Shown piece by piece: positions 8,303-16,667 of a DNA stretch of 37,788 nt; position 1 is the first letter of the stretch; each line of letters opens with the position of its first letter. Both the position numbers and the translations under genes were made by a program. The DNA lies in IMG/VR virus record IMGVR_UViG_3300035034_001519, positions 1 to 37,788 of that record. One strand, given 5' to 3'. The DNA comes from a virus. The notes beneath the pieces are model-generated. The model was not told the origin of the DNA. It saw only the letters and a list, made by a program, of their open reading frames with translations, and did no database searches.

Positions 8303-8818
8303 ATGGGAGAAGAATACCAAACAATTAAAGCATTGCGTGTAGGTGCGCCTTACGCAAAAAAGCAAGACAATAAAGATGCTATCGCCGTAGATATTGTACG
8401 TGATGACAAAAAGCCAGCTACCTTGATCGTTGATCGTGCCCTTGCTGCGCGAATTAATGATCAACGAATTTTTCGGGACCATGAGAACAACTACACGTTC
8501 TACGTGGGAGATAACAACGTAGCTATTGATATTGACCGTGAGGCTAAGAATCCAAACCTCCCCATTAGCGGAGCTACTACGACACTACAAGATGATGACT
8601 CTGAAAAGAGAGTGATCCTTGAGGTCAATCGTGCGGGTAAAGTCTTGATTGGTACCAACATCAATATGTCTACGGATATTGCCGCAAAGATGCGGGAGGC
8701 TGTACAGACTGCCAAAGACAATGGAGACGACATTCGTGACTATGACATCCTTGAGGACACTTACCTTGTTGTTAGTGTCCGAAACGAGGGTCGACGTATT
8801 CACGTTAAGATGAACTAA
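8303..8818 (+). CDS. Unknown soluble protein before the RNA polymerase subunit
   Basis: A 171-residue acidic protein with no recognised family. It has several short hydrophobic strands (VILEVNRAGKVLIG, TYLVVSVRN) suggesting a mostly beta structure, and no signal peptide or membrane segment. The start ATG follows GAGAGATATAAC, which gives neither a strong ribosome site nor a full promoter. It lies between the recQ operon and the RNA polymerase beta-like gene. Confidence 0.65.
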   Translation: MGEEYQTIKALRVGAPYAKKQDNKDAIAVDIVRDDKKPATLIVDRALAARINDQRIFRDHENNYTFYVGDNNVAIDIDREAKNPNLPISGATTTLQDDDSEKRVILEVNRAGKVLIGTNINMSTDIAAKMREAVQTAKDNGDDIRDYDILEDTYLVVSVRNEGRRIHVKMN

Positions 8819-8861
8819 CCGCTTGCCGGAGAGTCCGGTTTGTGTTACAACCACTCACCTA

Positions 8862-10325
8862 ATGATAGACCAAGCAGAAGACGAAGAAGTTTTTCCAGAA
8901 GGAGTGGAACTGTACAGCTTTGATGATATACCACACTGGCGGGAGGATGTTTTAAATAAATCTAAAACTGCCTTAGAAGAAACATTCCCCCGTGAGTATG
9001 GCGGTGTAAAATTAGAGTTAGCCGACCTAAAGTACGACCTAAAGCCTGTAACACCATCAGTAGAAAAGCGTTACCGCCTTGAAGGGCGTAAACTTTTTGT
9101 ACCCCTAAAAGGTACGGTTACATTGAAAGACTTGGAGTCTGGTGAAGAGCTTGACAGGGTCGAGAACCGTACTGTGATGAGCGTGCCCTATCTTACGGAT
9201 CGGGGCACGTTCGTTCACGGCGGCTCTAATTACTCAAGCATCAAGCAGGCACGACTACTGCCTGGGGTTTATACGAGACGAAAAAACAACAATGAGCTTG
9301 AAGCCCACTACAACATAAAACCAGGTACCGGACCATCATTCCGGGTCTCTTTTGAACCCGAGTCTGCCCTTTTCCGTTTACAGGTTGCAGGTTCTAGCAT
9401 GAGTCTCTACCCACTACTTCAGTCTATGGGCGTTGATGATGATACGCTAAGGGCGAATTGGGGGGAAACGGTTTTTCAAGCAAATCAAACAAATGTAAAC
9501 CCCCGCGACATAAATAAGCTTTATGAAAAGTTGTACCGATGGAACCGGGATGATGCCCTAGACACCACAGCCAAGGCAGAAAAGATAAGGGAACGGTTAG
9601 AGGCTGGCCAAGTATTAAAAAGTACAATGGACATTACTATAGGTGGTAGAAAGAAAACGGCTGCGAGTAATGACCTATTAGAAAAAGCACGGAGACGTGC
9701 CGGACTAGAACCTAAAGAAATAGCGTCTGACGACGAAATAGCTTTGAGTCTGGATGACATCGTTCGTGGATCAACCAAACTTGTCTCTATAAACAGGGGA
9801 GAAGCAGACCCGGATGATAGGGATGCTTTACACTTTAAGCGCATCTATTCCACAGGAGACCTACTAGCAGAGCGCATCAAAATTGATGTGGATAAAACTG
9901 CCAGAACTCTTATGAAAAAGCTGGGTAAACGGAAAAACCTAAAGTATCTGTCCCCCAACTTTCTAACCTCTTACACAGAGGGGCATATTGTTGGGAATCC
10001 ACTGAGTACACCTGGCGAAGAGACCAATCCTGTTCTGCTTGGGGAACAACTGTACCGTATAACACAAATGGGTCCTGGCGGTATTGGAACAGAGAACGCT
10101 ATTACGGAAGAGATGCAAAATGTTTCTACAAGCGAGTTTGGTTTTATAGACGTCCTTGCCGGGCCTGAAAGTTCACGTAGCGGCATTGATGTAAGAGCAA
10201 CACATAGTAGTAAGCTTGGGTCTGATGGAAGAATTTATCAAAAATTCCGGAACAAGCGAACCGGAAAACAAGAGTGGCTTAGCGCTAAAGACTTGATAGG
10301 AAAGACAGTTTCCTATGGGCAGTAA
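8862..10325 (+). CDS. RNA polymerase beta subunit-like protein, N-terminal half
   Basis: A 487-residue protein resembling the first part of bacterial RpoB. Residues 108-137 (VPYLTDRGTFVHGG through LLPGVY) match the beta pattern of MTDRGTFIINGTERV followed by SPGVYF. Residues 404-443 (MGPGGIGTENA then GPESSRSGID) match SALGPGGLTRERAG followed by IETPEGPNIGL. The protein ends at YLSA-like and VIAQ-like positions (EWLSAKD, TVSYGQ), roughly the middle of a cellular beta subunit. The C-terminal half with the catalytic-site residues is not in this window. Such splitting is known in jumbo-phage multisubunit RNA polymerases. I use ATG 8862 (MIDQAEDEE) and not the upstream TTG 8823. KKTAAS occurs at 264-269, in the divergent middle. 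Confidence 0.78.
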   Translation: MIDQAEDEEVFPEGVELYSFDDIPHWREDVLNKSKTALEETFPREYGGVKLELADLKYDLKPVTPSVEKRYRLEGRKLFVPLKGTVTLKDLESGEELDRVENRTVMSVPYLTDRGTFVHGGSNYSSIKQARLLPGVYTRRKNNNELEAHYNIKPGTGPSFRVSFEPESALFRLQVAGSSMSLYPLLQSMGVDDDTLRANWGETVFQANQTNVNPRDINKLYEKLYRWNRDDALDTTAKAEKIRERLEAGQVLKSTMDITIGGRKKTAASNDLLEKARRRAGLEPKEIASDDEIALSLDDIVRGSTKLVSINRGEADPDDRDALHFKRIYSTGDLLAERIKIDVDKTARTLMKKLGKRKNLKYLSPNFLTSYTEGHIVGNPLSTPGEETNPVLLGEQLYRITQMGPGGIGTENAITEEMQNVSTSEFGFIDVLAGPESSRSGIDVRATHSSKLGSDGRIYQKFRNKRTGKQEWLSAKDLIGKTVSYGQ

Positions 10326-10475
10326 TTCTTTGAGTGTTAGACGTTTACAAAATGATAAGTTTCAATTCCGGAAATGATAAGTTTCAATTACGGATTTGAA
10401 GCTTGACTTAAAGCCGTTAAAAATCAATGTACGCGGCAATCGTAGATCATTGAACGCGGTTAAACCAAATTTAAT
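10326..10475 (+). repeat. Intergenic region with 22-bp-period direct repeats
   Basis: Two copies of a 21-base unit beginning AATGATAAGTTTCAATT lie at 10351-10371 and 10373-10393 and differ at one position (CCGG versus ACGG end). They follow the RNA polymerase gene's stop. A TTGACT occurs at 10403-10408 without a clear -10 box. The repeats could be protein-binding sites; no gene fits in this gap. Confidence 0.6.
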
Positions 10476-11855
10476 ATGAAAGAAGAGTCAGAACAACCTG
10501 AACAAGAGTATGAAGAGTGTGATATAAACTACGAGTTGGATCACATCTTCGACACAACTAACAAGAAGTATTTCTTCTTTTTCAAACATAACCCAAATAT
10601 TGGGGGAAACTTACAACTTGATGAAGACGTTGTAAAAGAGATAGTAACGCTTTACGCAAATGAAACACGACCGGCGTGGACTGTAAAACAGATTGCTGAG
10701 CACTTTGAGTGTGACCCAATTGTGATACAAGCTATCCTACGTTGCCTGTGTGTTACACATAATGATGTTACCACCGATGATTTTATCGAAAGGCTTGCAG
10801 AGGAGGGTTACTCCGAGGATGAGATTGCGAGCAAACTTTCAGAAACATTTCAAAAAGTAGGAAGGATCAAACAAAACTTCCGCGGTAAGCTTTTACAGCA
10901 ACAACGTGTTAAGGCCCAAAAATGGGACTTGTTTCAAGAGGGAACACTACACCCATTTGAAGCGCTTATCCAACAATGGGAACCACCAAAGACGCAAAGA
11001 CTGCAACCAAAGTCTAAAGCAAACCCGTTTTCGAATAAGGTTAAGAATGAGACCCTGTGTGTTATGCTTGCCGACCTGCATTACGGTGACAACGCAAACA
11101 GTGAGGTCTTATTTAATTCACAAGAGTTCAGTATTGAAACTATTGAGAATCGTGTAGAGGAATATCTGTTTTGGATTCGGGACCTTGTTACATCGGGAAG
11201 GTGTGGTAGTAAAGAGTGTCACTTATTTTCATTAGGCGACCTTATTGATTCTATTTACGGTATAACCGTAAAGGGAACAATCCTGGAGACAGACCCTAAA
11301 GAGGAGACCGTCTATCAACGCGCACTGGATAACATCTATATGTTTGTGGATGGGCTGACGCAAATCTTTGATAGATTACATATCCACGCGGTAAAAGGAA
11401 ACCATGACTCCGTATCGGATTGGACGCTGATGTATACTGTGTCGAAGATGCTACTGGCAGAGGGGAAGATTCGGGAGACGGATGTAAACCTGCATAAAGC
11501 CCGCTGGGGCAGCACTGTTGTACAGGGTACCTATGTTCTGTTTGAGCATGGTTATTCACCTAAGTACAGGAATAAGGTACCAGCAAGTAAGACTGGCCGT
11601 GAGGCCCATATCAATAGCCTAATGCTCAGTGATGCAAATGCTATTGCAGGAGATCATGACCGTGTGTTCCTTTGCGGTGACCAACACCACCGAGAAATGA
11701 CAGAGTTTAAGAACTTTGATTTCATTCGCTGTGGCTCCGTATCAAACCCGAACCAGTATGCCCATGAAAACAACTGGGGATCAGTTCCATCACAAACAGT
11801 ATTCTGCGTAACCCCTGAGGGTGTTACCAGTGTGCACAAGAAGCGGTTTAAGTAA
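10476..11855 (+). CDS. Calcineurin-like metallophosphoesterase with N-terminal helix-turn-helix
   Basis: A 459-residue protein. The C-terminal two thirds carry the metallophosphoesterase signatures in order: DLHYGD (200-205), GDLIDS (254-259), GNHDS (308-312), FEHGYS and GDQHH (401-405). These bind two metal ions and hydrolyse phosphomonoesters or diesters. Residues about 67-125 (WTVKQIAEHFECDPIVIQAIL, then GYSEDEIASKL) look like helix-turn-helix segments, so it may act on or bind DNA, somewhat as SbcD/Mre11 nucleases do. No SbcC-like ATPase is adjacent. The ATG follows AAATTTAAT with no Shine-Dalgarno. Confidence 0.82.
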   Translation: MKEESEQPEQEYEECDINYELDHIFDTTNKKYFFFFKHNPNIGGNLQLDEDVVKEIVTLYANETRPAWTVKQIAEHFECDPIVIQAILRCLCVTHNDVTTDDFIERLAEEGYSEDEIASKLSETFQKVGRIKQNFRGKLLQQQRVKAQKWDLFQEGTLHPFEALIQQWEPPKTQRLQPKSKANPFSNKVKNETLCVMLADLHYGDNANSEVLFNSQEFSIETIENRVEEYLFWIRDLVTSGRCGSKECHLFSLGDLIDSIYGITVKGTILETDPKEETVYQRALDNIYMFVDGLTQIFDRLHIHAVKGNHDSVSDWTLMYTVSKMLLAEGKIRETDVNLHKARWGSTVVQGTYVLFEHGYSPKYRNKVPASKTGREAHINSLMLSDANAIAGDHDRVFLCGDQHHREMTEFKNFDFIRCGSVSNPNQYAHENNWGSVPSQTVFCVTPEGVTSVHKKRFK

Positions 11856-11856
11856 T

Positions 11857-12255
11857 ATGATACCCGTACTTAACGAAAAGCGCGTTGAAAGTGTCCTGAA
11901 GCCGGAACCGGTCAGGGAAGTTAAAGAAAGCAAACCACTACAAGATTATGAGGTTATGATGTTAGTCATGCTTGATGGGGACATTCTTGAAATGAACCTT
12001 GTAGGTGACGGCTTCTTAGCCCTAATGCTTGCGCGCGAGAATGGTAAATATGTAAAAAAACTAGACCGAAACCGGTCTGCCTTTAGTATCGGTTATAGAA
12101 CGTTTGAGCTTAAAAACGTTGTTGAAGGACTAAAAAGCTTAAGGGTGGGAATGAGCCTGATCGAGAAAGGTTATTTCGAGGATACCTTGAAAAAACTGGA
12201 GGAGATTGGGACTGGGGCTGGTGAGTTGCGGGTCCTTTTCTATAGTAACCATTAA
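11857..12255 (+). CDS. Unknown protein following the metallophosphoesterase
   Basis: A 132-residue protein starting MIPVLNEKRVES one base after the preceding stop. The frame is open a little further upstream (from 11821), inside the phosphoesterase gene, which I consider irrelevant. It contains the alternating pattern VMMLVMLDGDILEMNLVGDG and a C-terminal LRVLFYSNH. The family is unknown. The spacing suggests co-translation with the phosphoesterase. Confidence 0.65.
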   Translation: MIPVLNEKRVESVLKPEPVREVKESKPLQDYEVMMLVMLDGDILEMNLVGDGFLALMLARENGKYVKKLDRNRSAFSIGYRTFELKNVVEGLKSLRVGMSLIEKGYFEDTLKKLEEIGTGAGELRVLFYSNH

Positions 12256-12263
12256 ATTAGGCC

Positions 12264-12302
12264 TTGACAGAAACCACTTTGTTTCTATATTCAACTTCTA
12301 TT
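12264..12302 (+). promoter_or_regulatory. Sigma70-like promoter with very short leader
   Basis: TTGACA (12264-12269), a 16-base spacer and TATATT (12286-12291) form a near-consensus promoter. Its -10 box ends 11 bases before the ATG at 12303, so the predicted transcript would have a leader of about five bases. Confidence 0.65.
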
Positions 12303-12545
12303 ATGGCAAATGATTCAAAACAACCGACGGATGAACAAATCAAACGAGCTTTTGTTCGTGGATTTGTGAACACACTTTCCCACGCAGGAACCGAAAAAGA
12401 AAAAGCGGTTTCAATGGCTAAAAAGGCTGTAGCACACCGCGAAGACCTTTATTCGGAGGCTACTCAGGGGCGCCTACAAAAGCGTGCAAGCGAGATTGGG
12501 GGAGTCCTCCTAGAAAAGTCGAAGAAAGAAGCTGTAGAGGCTTAA
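12303..12545 (+). CDS. Small helical protein
   Basis: An 80-residue charged protein starting MANDSKQPTDEQ. It is dominated by Ala, Lys and Glu (for example KEKAVSMAKKAVAHRED) and predicted helical throughout. The frame can be extended to TTG 12264, but that TTG is the -35 box of the promoter, so I start at the ATG. It is a single-gene transcription unit, bounded by its own promoter and by a strong terminator at 12587. The function is unknown; position suggests an abundant accessory or scaffold-like protein, which is speculative. Confidence 0.65.
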   Translation: MANDSKQPTDEQIKRAFVRGFVNTLSHAGTEKEKAVSMAKKAVAHREDLYSEATQGRLQKRASEIGGVLLEKSKKEAVEA

Positions 12546-12586
12546 TTCTTTTTAAACTTTCGTTTATCTGATCATTCGGTTATGGG

Positions 12587-12626
12587 ACCGACCCTTGCGT
12601 ATTGCAAGGGTCGGTCTTTTTATTTT
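12587..12626 (+). terminator. Strong rho-independent terminator
   Basis: ACCGACCCTTGC (12587-12598) and GCAAGGGTCGGT (12604-12615) are perfect complements with a 5-base loop, followed by CTTTTTATTTT. It ends the transcript of the small gene before it. The next ATG is at 12644. Confidence 0.9.
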
Positions 12627-12643
12627 AACGAATTATAAGCTTT

Positions 12644-13261
12644 ATGACCACAAACACACAACAACCCTTTGATAGCGATCTTCTTAGAAAAAAGATGCGC
12701 TTCATATTTAGTAAATTAAAAAAGGCGTATGGGTTAAGGACGATGAGACACATGGTAGAACTTGTAGGTATTCACGGCGAATGGATAGTAAATATCATGA
12801 GGGTAAAGCATCGAGACCTTTATTTTAAGAACGGGCCACAATCCAGCCATGTTTATAGGTTTTGTAAATTTTACGGATTGTCTATTGACTACCTCTTGGA
12901 TGAAACTATTCCAGTAAAATCTGGTATATGGGAAACCGTAAGATTTGATATCCCAGCACTCCAGCTTCAATATAAGCGCACAGGATTAAACAGAATATTT
13001 CATATGGCTGTTGGGTTGTTTGTAGGAAAGCTCACGGAAGTTTGCAAGTGTATGTGCAGTATGAAACGTAACACGGCTGTAATAACCTTACTGGAGGGTG
13101 AGATGGAAGACCTGTCCTATATCTTGAGGGCTGACAAGGAGGAGGGCTTTATGGTTACACACGCTTACCCAGGGCGACCACCGTCAAAGGATGAGCGGCT
13201 TTTAAACATTGGGTATATAAGGGCTTGCCAACAACAGCTAAAGAATGCAAAAAAGGATTGA
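12644..13261 (+). CDS. Cro/CI-like helix-turn-helix DNA-binding protein (candidate regulator)
   Basis: A 205-residue protein. Residues about 15-90 look like an XRE/Cro-CI type domain: KKAYGLRTMRHMVELVGIH gives helices 1-3, and FCKFYGLSIDYLLDE matches the usual end of these domains (GVSLDYLLGE). The C-terminal part is unfamiliar and contains a Cys-rich VCKCMCSM stretch. It begins right after a strong terminator with TATAAG four bases before the ATG, so it has separate control. It could regulate the virion genes downstream; this is inferred from domain and place only. Confidence 0.6.
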   Translation: MTTNTQQPFDSDLLRKKMRFIFSKLKKAYGLRTMRHMVELVGIHGEWIVNIMRVKHRDLYFKNGPQSSHVYRFCKFYGLSIDYLLDETIPVKSGIWETVRFDIPALQLQYKRTGLNRIFHMAVGLFVGKLTEVCKCMCSMKRNTAVITLLEGEMEDLSYILRADKEEGFMVTHAYPGRPPSKDERLLNIGYIRACQQQLKNAKKD

Positions 13262-13292
13262 CCGAAAACTCACATAAACCTAAAAAACTAAA
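13258..13292 (+). promoter_or_regulatory. Sigma70-like promoter with very short leader
   Basis: TTGACC (13258-13263) overlaps the stop of the regulator gene, followed by a 17-base spacer and TAAAAA (13281-13286). The -10 box ends 6 bases before the ATG at 13293. The -10 is imperfect, but the geometry matches the promoters at 12264 and 13795. Confidence 0.45.
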
Positions 13293-13784
13293 ATGCCTGA
13301 AAAATTATCGAGAGGTGTACCTCCTAGAGCAGTAACACAATCAAAAGAAGCTATGAACGCTTTACTGCAGGGGAAGAAAGTACCTAAAACTTTACTGCCA
13401 TCAGAGAAAGAAGCTGTTGAAGATACCGCCCCTGGGCAGGAGGGCGAATTAACGGATACTGATATAGTTGACATTCCAGAGGAGCACGAGCCACTGGTAA
13501 TCCCTCAGAAGAGTGAGTCGAAAAAGGTACTACCCACGTCTCGTGGGTATTTAGAGAGCGAGGATATAGACATCCCGTTTGAGTTTGTGGAAAGTGCTGA
13601 GAACGCCTTTAGCGTTATGTTCTTTATGCCTATAGACTCTGGACTTACAGCACGCCCAAAAAAGACCTTAGACTTTGTTTTAAATTGCGATGCTGTTACT
13701 AGACAAAAAGTAACCTATGTAGGTGAGCCGACGGCATTCCAAAACCTGGGATTTTCACTACTTGTCCTGTTAAAAACTGGGTGA
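13293..13784 (+). CDS. Unknown protein upstream of the portal
   Basis: A 163-residue protein without a recognised family. The N-terminal 90 residues are Pro/Lys/Glu-rich and probably disordered. From about residue 95 it contains aromatic and hydrophobic strands (FVESAENAFSVMFFMPIDS, LGFSLLVLL). It is preceded by a promoter candidate and followed by another. Its place immediately before the portal suggests a virion or assembly role. Confidence 0.6.
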   Translation: MPEKLSRGVPPRAVTQSKEAMNALLQGKKVPKTLLPSEKEAVEDTAPGQEGELTDTDIVDIPEEHEPLVIPQKSESKKVLPTSRGYLESEDIDIPFEFVESAENAFSVMFFMPIDSGLTARPKKTLDFVLNCDAVTRQKVTYVGEPTAFQNLGFSLLVLLKTG

Positions 13785-13794
13785 CACTATCCTC

Positions 13795-13831
13795 TTGACC
13801 CTATAAGGGTTTCCGGACTACTATACCCATT
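13795..13831 (+). promoter_or_regulatory. Sigma70-like promoter ahead of the portal operon
   Basis: TTGACC (13795-13800), an 18-base spacer and TACTAT (13819-13824) end 7 bases before the ATG at 13832. It would drive the small protein, the portal and following virion genes, again with almost no leader. Confidence 0.6.
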
Positions 13832-14020
13832 ATGGAAAAACGCGCAGTCGTAGATAACAACACCCCCTCTATCCTTTCTGGAAGGCGGGGTGACTCTGTG
13901 GAGTATCATGGGGAGAGCATTAGCAAAGAAGAACTGAATAAAGACCTGGAGACCGTGGGTGATGTGATTAAAAAGGCATCAGAACACGACTTTAAGGTGA
14001 AAAAAGAGGAAAATAAATAA
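13832..14020 (+). CDS. Small acidic/basic protein preceding the portal
   Basis: A 62-residue hydrophilic protein (MEKRAVVDNNTPS) with a helical Lys/Glu C-terminus. Its TAA shares one base with the portal ATG (TAATG), so the two are translationally coupled. No family is recognised. Confidence 0.6.
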   Translation: MEKRAVVDNNTPSILSGRRGDSVEYHGESISKEELNKDLETVGDVIKKASEHDFKVKKEENK

Positions 14021-15777
14021 TGAACCTTTGTGGTAACAATAGTTTCGGTGGTCCTGGTGAGAAGGGGTTTAAAGGGCGTTTTGATGACCCTTTCCTACTT
14101 CCCAGTAGCGAGTATATGCCGCAAACAATGGCAGAGGCGTTAGACTTTTGCCGGTTCCTTTATATGATGAACCCTGAGTACCGAAAGGCTTCCCAGAGGG
14201 TTACACGCCACTTTATAACGGAATTGAAAATCAAAGGTGCTGGCTCTGATGGAGAGCGTGAACAGATAGAAGATTACCTAAAGTATGGGTTAAAGCTGTT
14301 CAAAGCCTTGAATGAAATGGGGGACGATTGGTCATGCTACGGAAATGTTTTCTTTAGGGTTCACTTCCCCTTCCAACGGCTTCTTGTAAAAACCCAACCA
14401 GGTGGTAAAAAAATCTACTACAACCTCAGCAGCTTCCCACAAGACCGAATGAAGTTTAATCTGACATCTATGCGTTATAGCGCACCAGACCCAGTTTCTG
14501 GAAAGATGGAGGATTACGAATTTGTTGATGTAAAACAAAAGAACAAAGAAGGGATCGCCCTTGTAAAATATGACCCAAGAGATATTGAGATCATGCACTC
14601 GCCCTATACAGATAAAAAACAATTTCTGTATAAGATCCCTTCAAGGATAACGGGTGCTGTACAACAGGGTGATATTTTTCAGGTTAACAACCTGACGAAA
14701 AAGATTCTGTTAGCGATCAAGCAAAAGAAAAACTTCTTGTTTTCGGAAGATGAAATGTTTCATTTTCGCGCCCCATGCATTTCAGGTGTAAGTGATAGTG
14801 ACTGGGGATTACCTGAGCCTATCGCAAATTTCCGGCTCCTATACCAGATTCAGGTTTACCGTAAGATCGATGAGATTGTGGGGCTTGATTATATGATGCC
14901 TTTTCGTGTGCTTAGTATGGACGCAAAAGGTGGGGATGGGGCAGCATCTAAGTTTGATGCTGTAAGATGGAAGGCGGAGATGAATAAGATTGTCAAGACA
15001 TGGAGAAAAGACCGAACTAGTATGTTTGCTGTTCCCATGCCCGTAAACTATCAGGAAGTGGGTGGAAGCGGTAAGTCGTTAGCACCCAAAGATTTAATTG
15101 AGTATCAAATCAACAACATGTTGAACGCATCGGGATACCCTGCGGAACTTTATAACATGAGCCTAACTACACAACAGCTACCAAACGCTGTTAGACTGTT
15201 TGAGCAGGCTTTTTGGTTTATCCACGAGGGGTATAATAATTTCTGCCGTTGGGTTATGAGTAAGATCAACACATACCTTAATAACCAACGTCTGGATGTT
15301 ACCCTCACGCCACCAAGTATGGCTGAGAACATCGACCAACAAAACATTCTTCTTCAGCTTGTTGCACAGGGTGAAATCCCACGTGAGCGTGCCTTTAAGT
15401 TCCTTGGAGTGGATGACCCACTTGAGGCATTCAAGAAACGCACACAGGAGGAAATTGAAAGAACCAAGATACAACGCGAGGCTGAACAGAACCTACAAAG
15501 GGAGCTGGAGGCTGAGGAAAGCCTGGCGGCTACTGTTGCCGGCCCAGAGGCTATGGAGGAGGGCGGTGGCTCTACTCCTATGGATGTTGAACAAAGGGCC
15601 GCTGAGAAGGCCCAGGAGTGGTTACAGATACCAACCGATGGGGAGCGCCGTAAGGCAATGGAGGCCACACGTGTCCAAAACTTCACCCTTTACTCTATGG
15701 CTAAAGAAATCATGGAGCAAATGAGACGTGAGGGCGCAAGTCAAGGTAGACAGGCCGTTAACGAGGGACAACTATAA
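14020..15777 (+). CDS. Portal protein
   Basis: A 585-residue protein with portal-like features: the N-terminal part with RVTRHFITELKIKG and a DDWSCYGNVFFRV segment, a long central wing region, and the stretch LIEYQINNMLNASGYPAELYN followed by LFEQAFWFIHEGYNNFCRW, which resembles the crown/stem helices of phage portals. A coiled-coil Glu/Arg-rich tail runs from about residue 470 (KKRTQEEIERTKIQREAEQ). The portal is the dodecameric channel at the capsid vertex through which DNA enters. No terminase or capsid gene lies in the window. I recognise the overall pattern more than any single motif. The next gene begins on the last base of its stop. Confidence 0.75.
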   Translation: MNLCGNNSFGGPGEKGFKGRFDDPFLLPSSEYMPQTMAEALDFCRFLYMMNPEYRKASQRVTRHFITELKIKGAGSDGEREQIEDYLKYGLKLFKALNEMGDDWSCYGNVFFRVHFPFQRLLVKTQPGGKKIYYNLSSFPQDRMKFNLTSMRYSAPDPVSGKMEDYEFVDVKQKNKEGIALVKYDPRDIEIMHSPYTDKKQFLYKIPSRITGAVQQGDIFQVNNLTKKILLAIKQKKNFLFSEDEMFHFRAPCISGVSDSDWGLPEPIANFRLLYQIQVYRKIDEIVGLDYMMPFRVLSMDAKGGDGAASKFDAVRWKAEMNKIVKTWRKDRTSMFAVPMPVNYQEVGGSGKSLAPKDLIEYQINNMLNASGYPAELYNMSLTTQQLPNAVRLFEQAFWFIHEGYNNFCRWVMSKINTYLNNQRLDVTLTPPSMAENIDQQNILLQLVAQGEIPRERAFKFLGVDDPLEAFKKRTQEEIERTKIQREAEQNLQRELEAEESLAATVAGPEAMEEGGGSTPMDVEQRAAEKAQEWLQIPTDGERRKAMEATRVQNFTLYSMAKEIMEQMRREGASQGRQAVNEGQL

Positions 15778-16658
15778 TGAGTAGCGAAACGGAAAAACTT
15801 CTTCTGGATAATCTTCCTGTTTGGGTGCGTAACCTTATAAAGCAGCAGGGTAAGTCAAAACAAGACGTTCCTGAATCTACGACAAATGCTGATTTTGCAG
15901 GTGACTCTATTGATGCACATCCCGCACAATCGGAAATGCCTGAAAACCTTACAGAGGGACATATCACAGGTACAGGTGGGGCTGTAAAGCAGGGGGTAGA
16001 TTTATCCCCAGCTGCAAAATTAGAGATTCAGCAAAGAAACAATGCACCACAAAACTTTGGTGAGACTGCTGCAAACTTTTATAGTGGTAGTAACCTGATG
16101 GCACCCGCCCGTGCATTTTTTGCAGCGAACAAGGAGATGCTCAGTAATCCCTTCACAGGAAGCCTTTGGGGCGGTGCGCTTGGTCTAGGTGCAGCAGAGG
16201 CTGCAATAAGACTAAAAAACCTATTCTCCGGAGGAGCATCCCCATCAGATAAAAAACGTCAACTATGGCAAAGAGGGCTCGCCGCCCTTGGTGGTGGTGT
16301 AGCAGGGTTAGCCTTAAACACAGGGGGACAGAGAATGCAAAAAACTAGCTCCTTTGGAGACCTGTACGCTATACGGATGAAAATACTAGGGGACTCCTCA
16401 CTGAGCGCTGTGCAGAAATCGCAGCTACTACTTGCTGTAGAATCCCTTGATAGTTCAAAGATGAATCAGTTGAAGCAGTTGGTGTCAACAGTGGCTGGCG
16501 CCGGTGTTGGTGCTGCTGTAATGCGATTCCTGTTTGGTACAGGACGTATTGGAACCATTGGTGGCGGTATATTCGGTGCGCTTGTAGGCTCACGTTTAGG
16601 CCCTAATGCCGGCACTATGATGCAGAATTCAGTTGATTTTTTCGGACGCCCCTTTTAA
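15777..16658 (+). CDS. Glycine-rich hydrophobic virion protein candidate
   Basis: A 293-residue protein, TAATG-coupled to the portal. It has three Gly/Ala-rich hydrophobic stretches: 126-146 (around WGGALGLGAAEAA), 167-182 (LAALGGGVAGLAL) and 234-274 (VAGAGVGAAVMRF through GGGIFGALVG). Such glycine-zipper segments are typical of proteins that insert into membranes, for instance ejected channel proteins or membrane-associated virion proteins. The N-terminus is polar and probably disordered. QKTSS occurs at 188-192. The function is inferred; no named family recognised. Confidence 0.65.
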   Translation: MSSETEKLLLDNLPVWVRNLIKQQGKSKQDVPESTTNADFAGDSIDAHPAQSEMPENLTEGHITGTGGAVKQGVDLSPAAKLEIQQRNNAPQNFGETAANFYSGSNLMAPARAFFAANKEMLSNPFTGSLWGGALGLGAAEAAIRLKNLFSGGASPSDKKRQLWQRGLAALGGGVAGLALNTGGQRMQKTSSFGDLYAIRMKILGDSSLSAVQKSQLLLAVESLDSSKMNQLKQLVSTVAGAGVGAAVMRFLFGTGRIGTIGGGIFGALVGSRLGPNAGTMMQNSVDFFGRPF

Positions 16659-16667
16659 ATTAAAACC

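Noticed and set aside
12264-12302. TTG start for the 12303 gene
   Set aside because: The TTG is the start of the -35 hexamer of a near-consensus promoter, so it cannot be in the transcript from that promoter.
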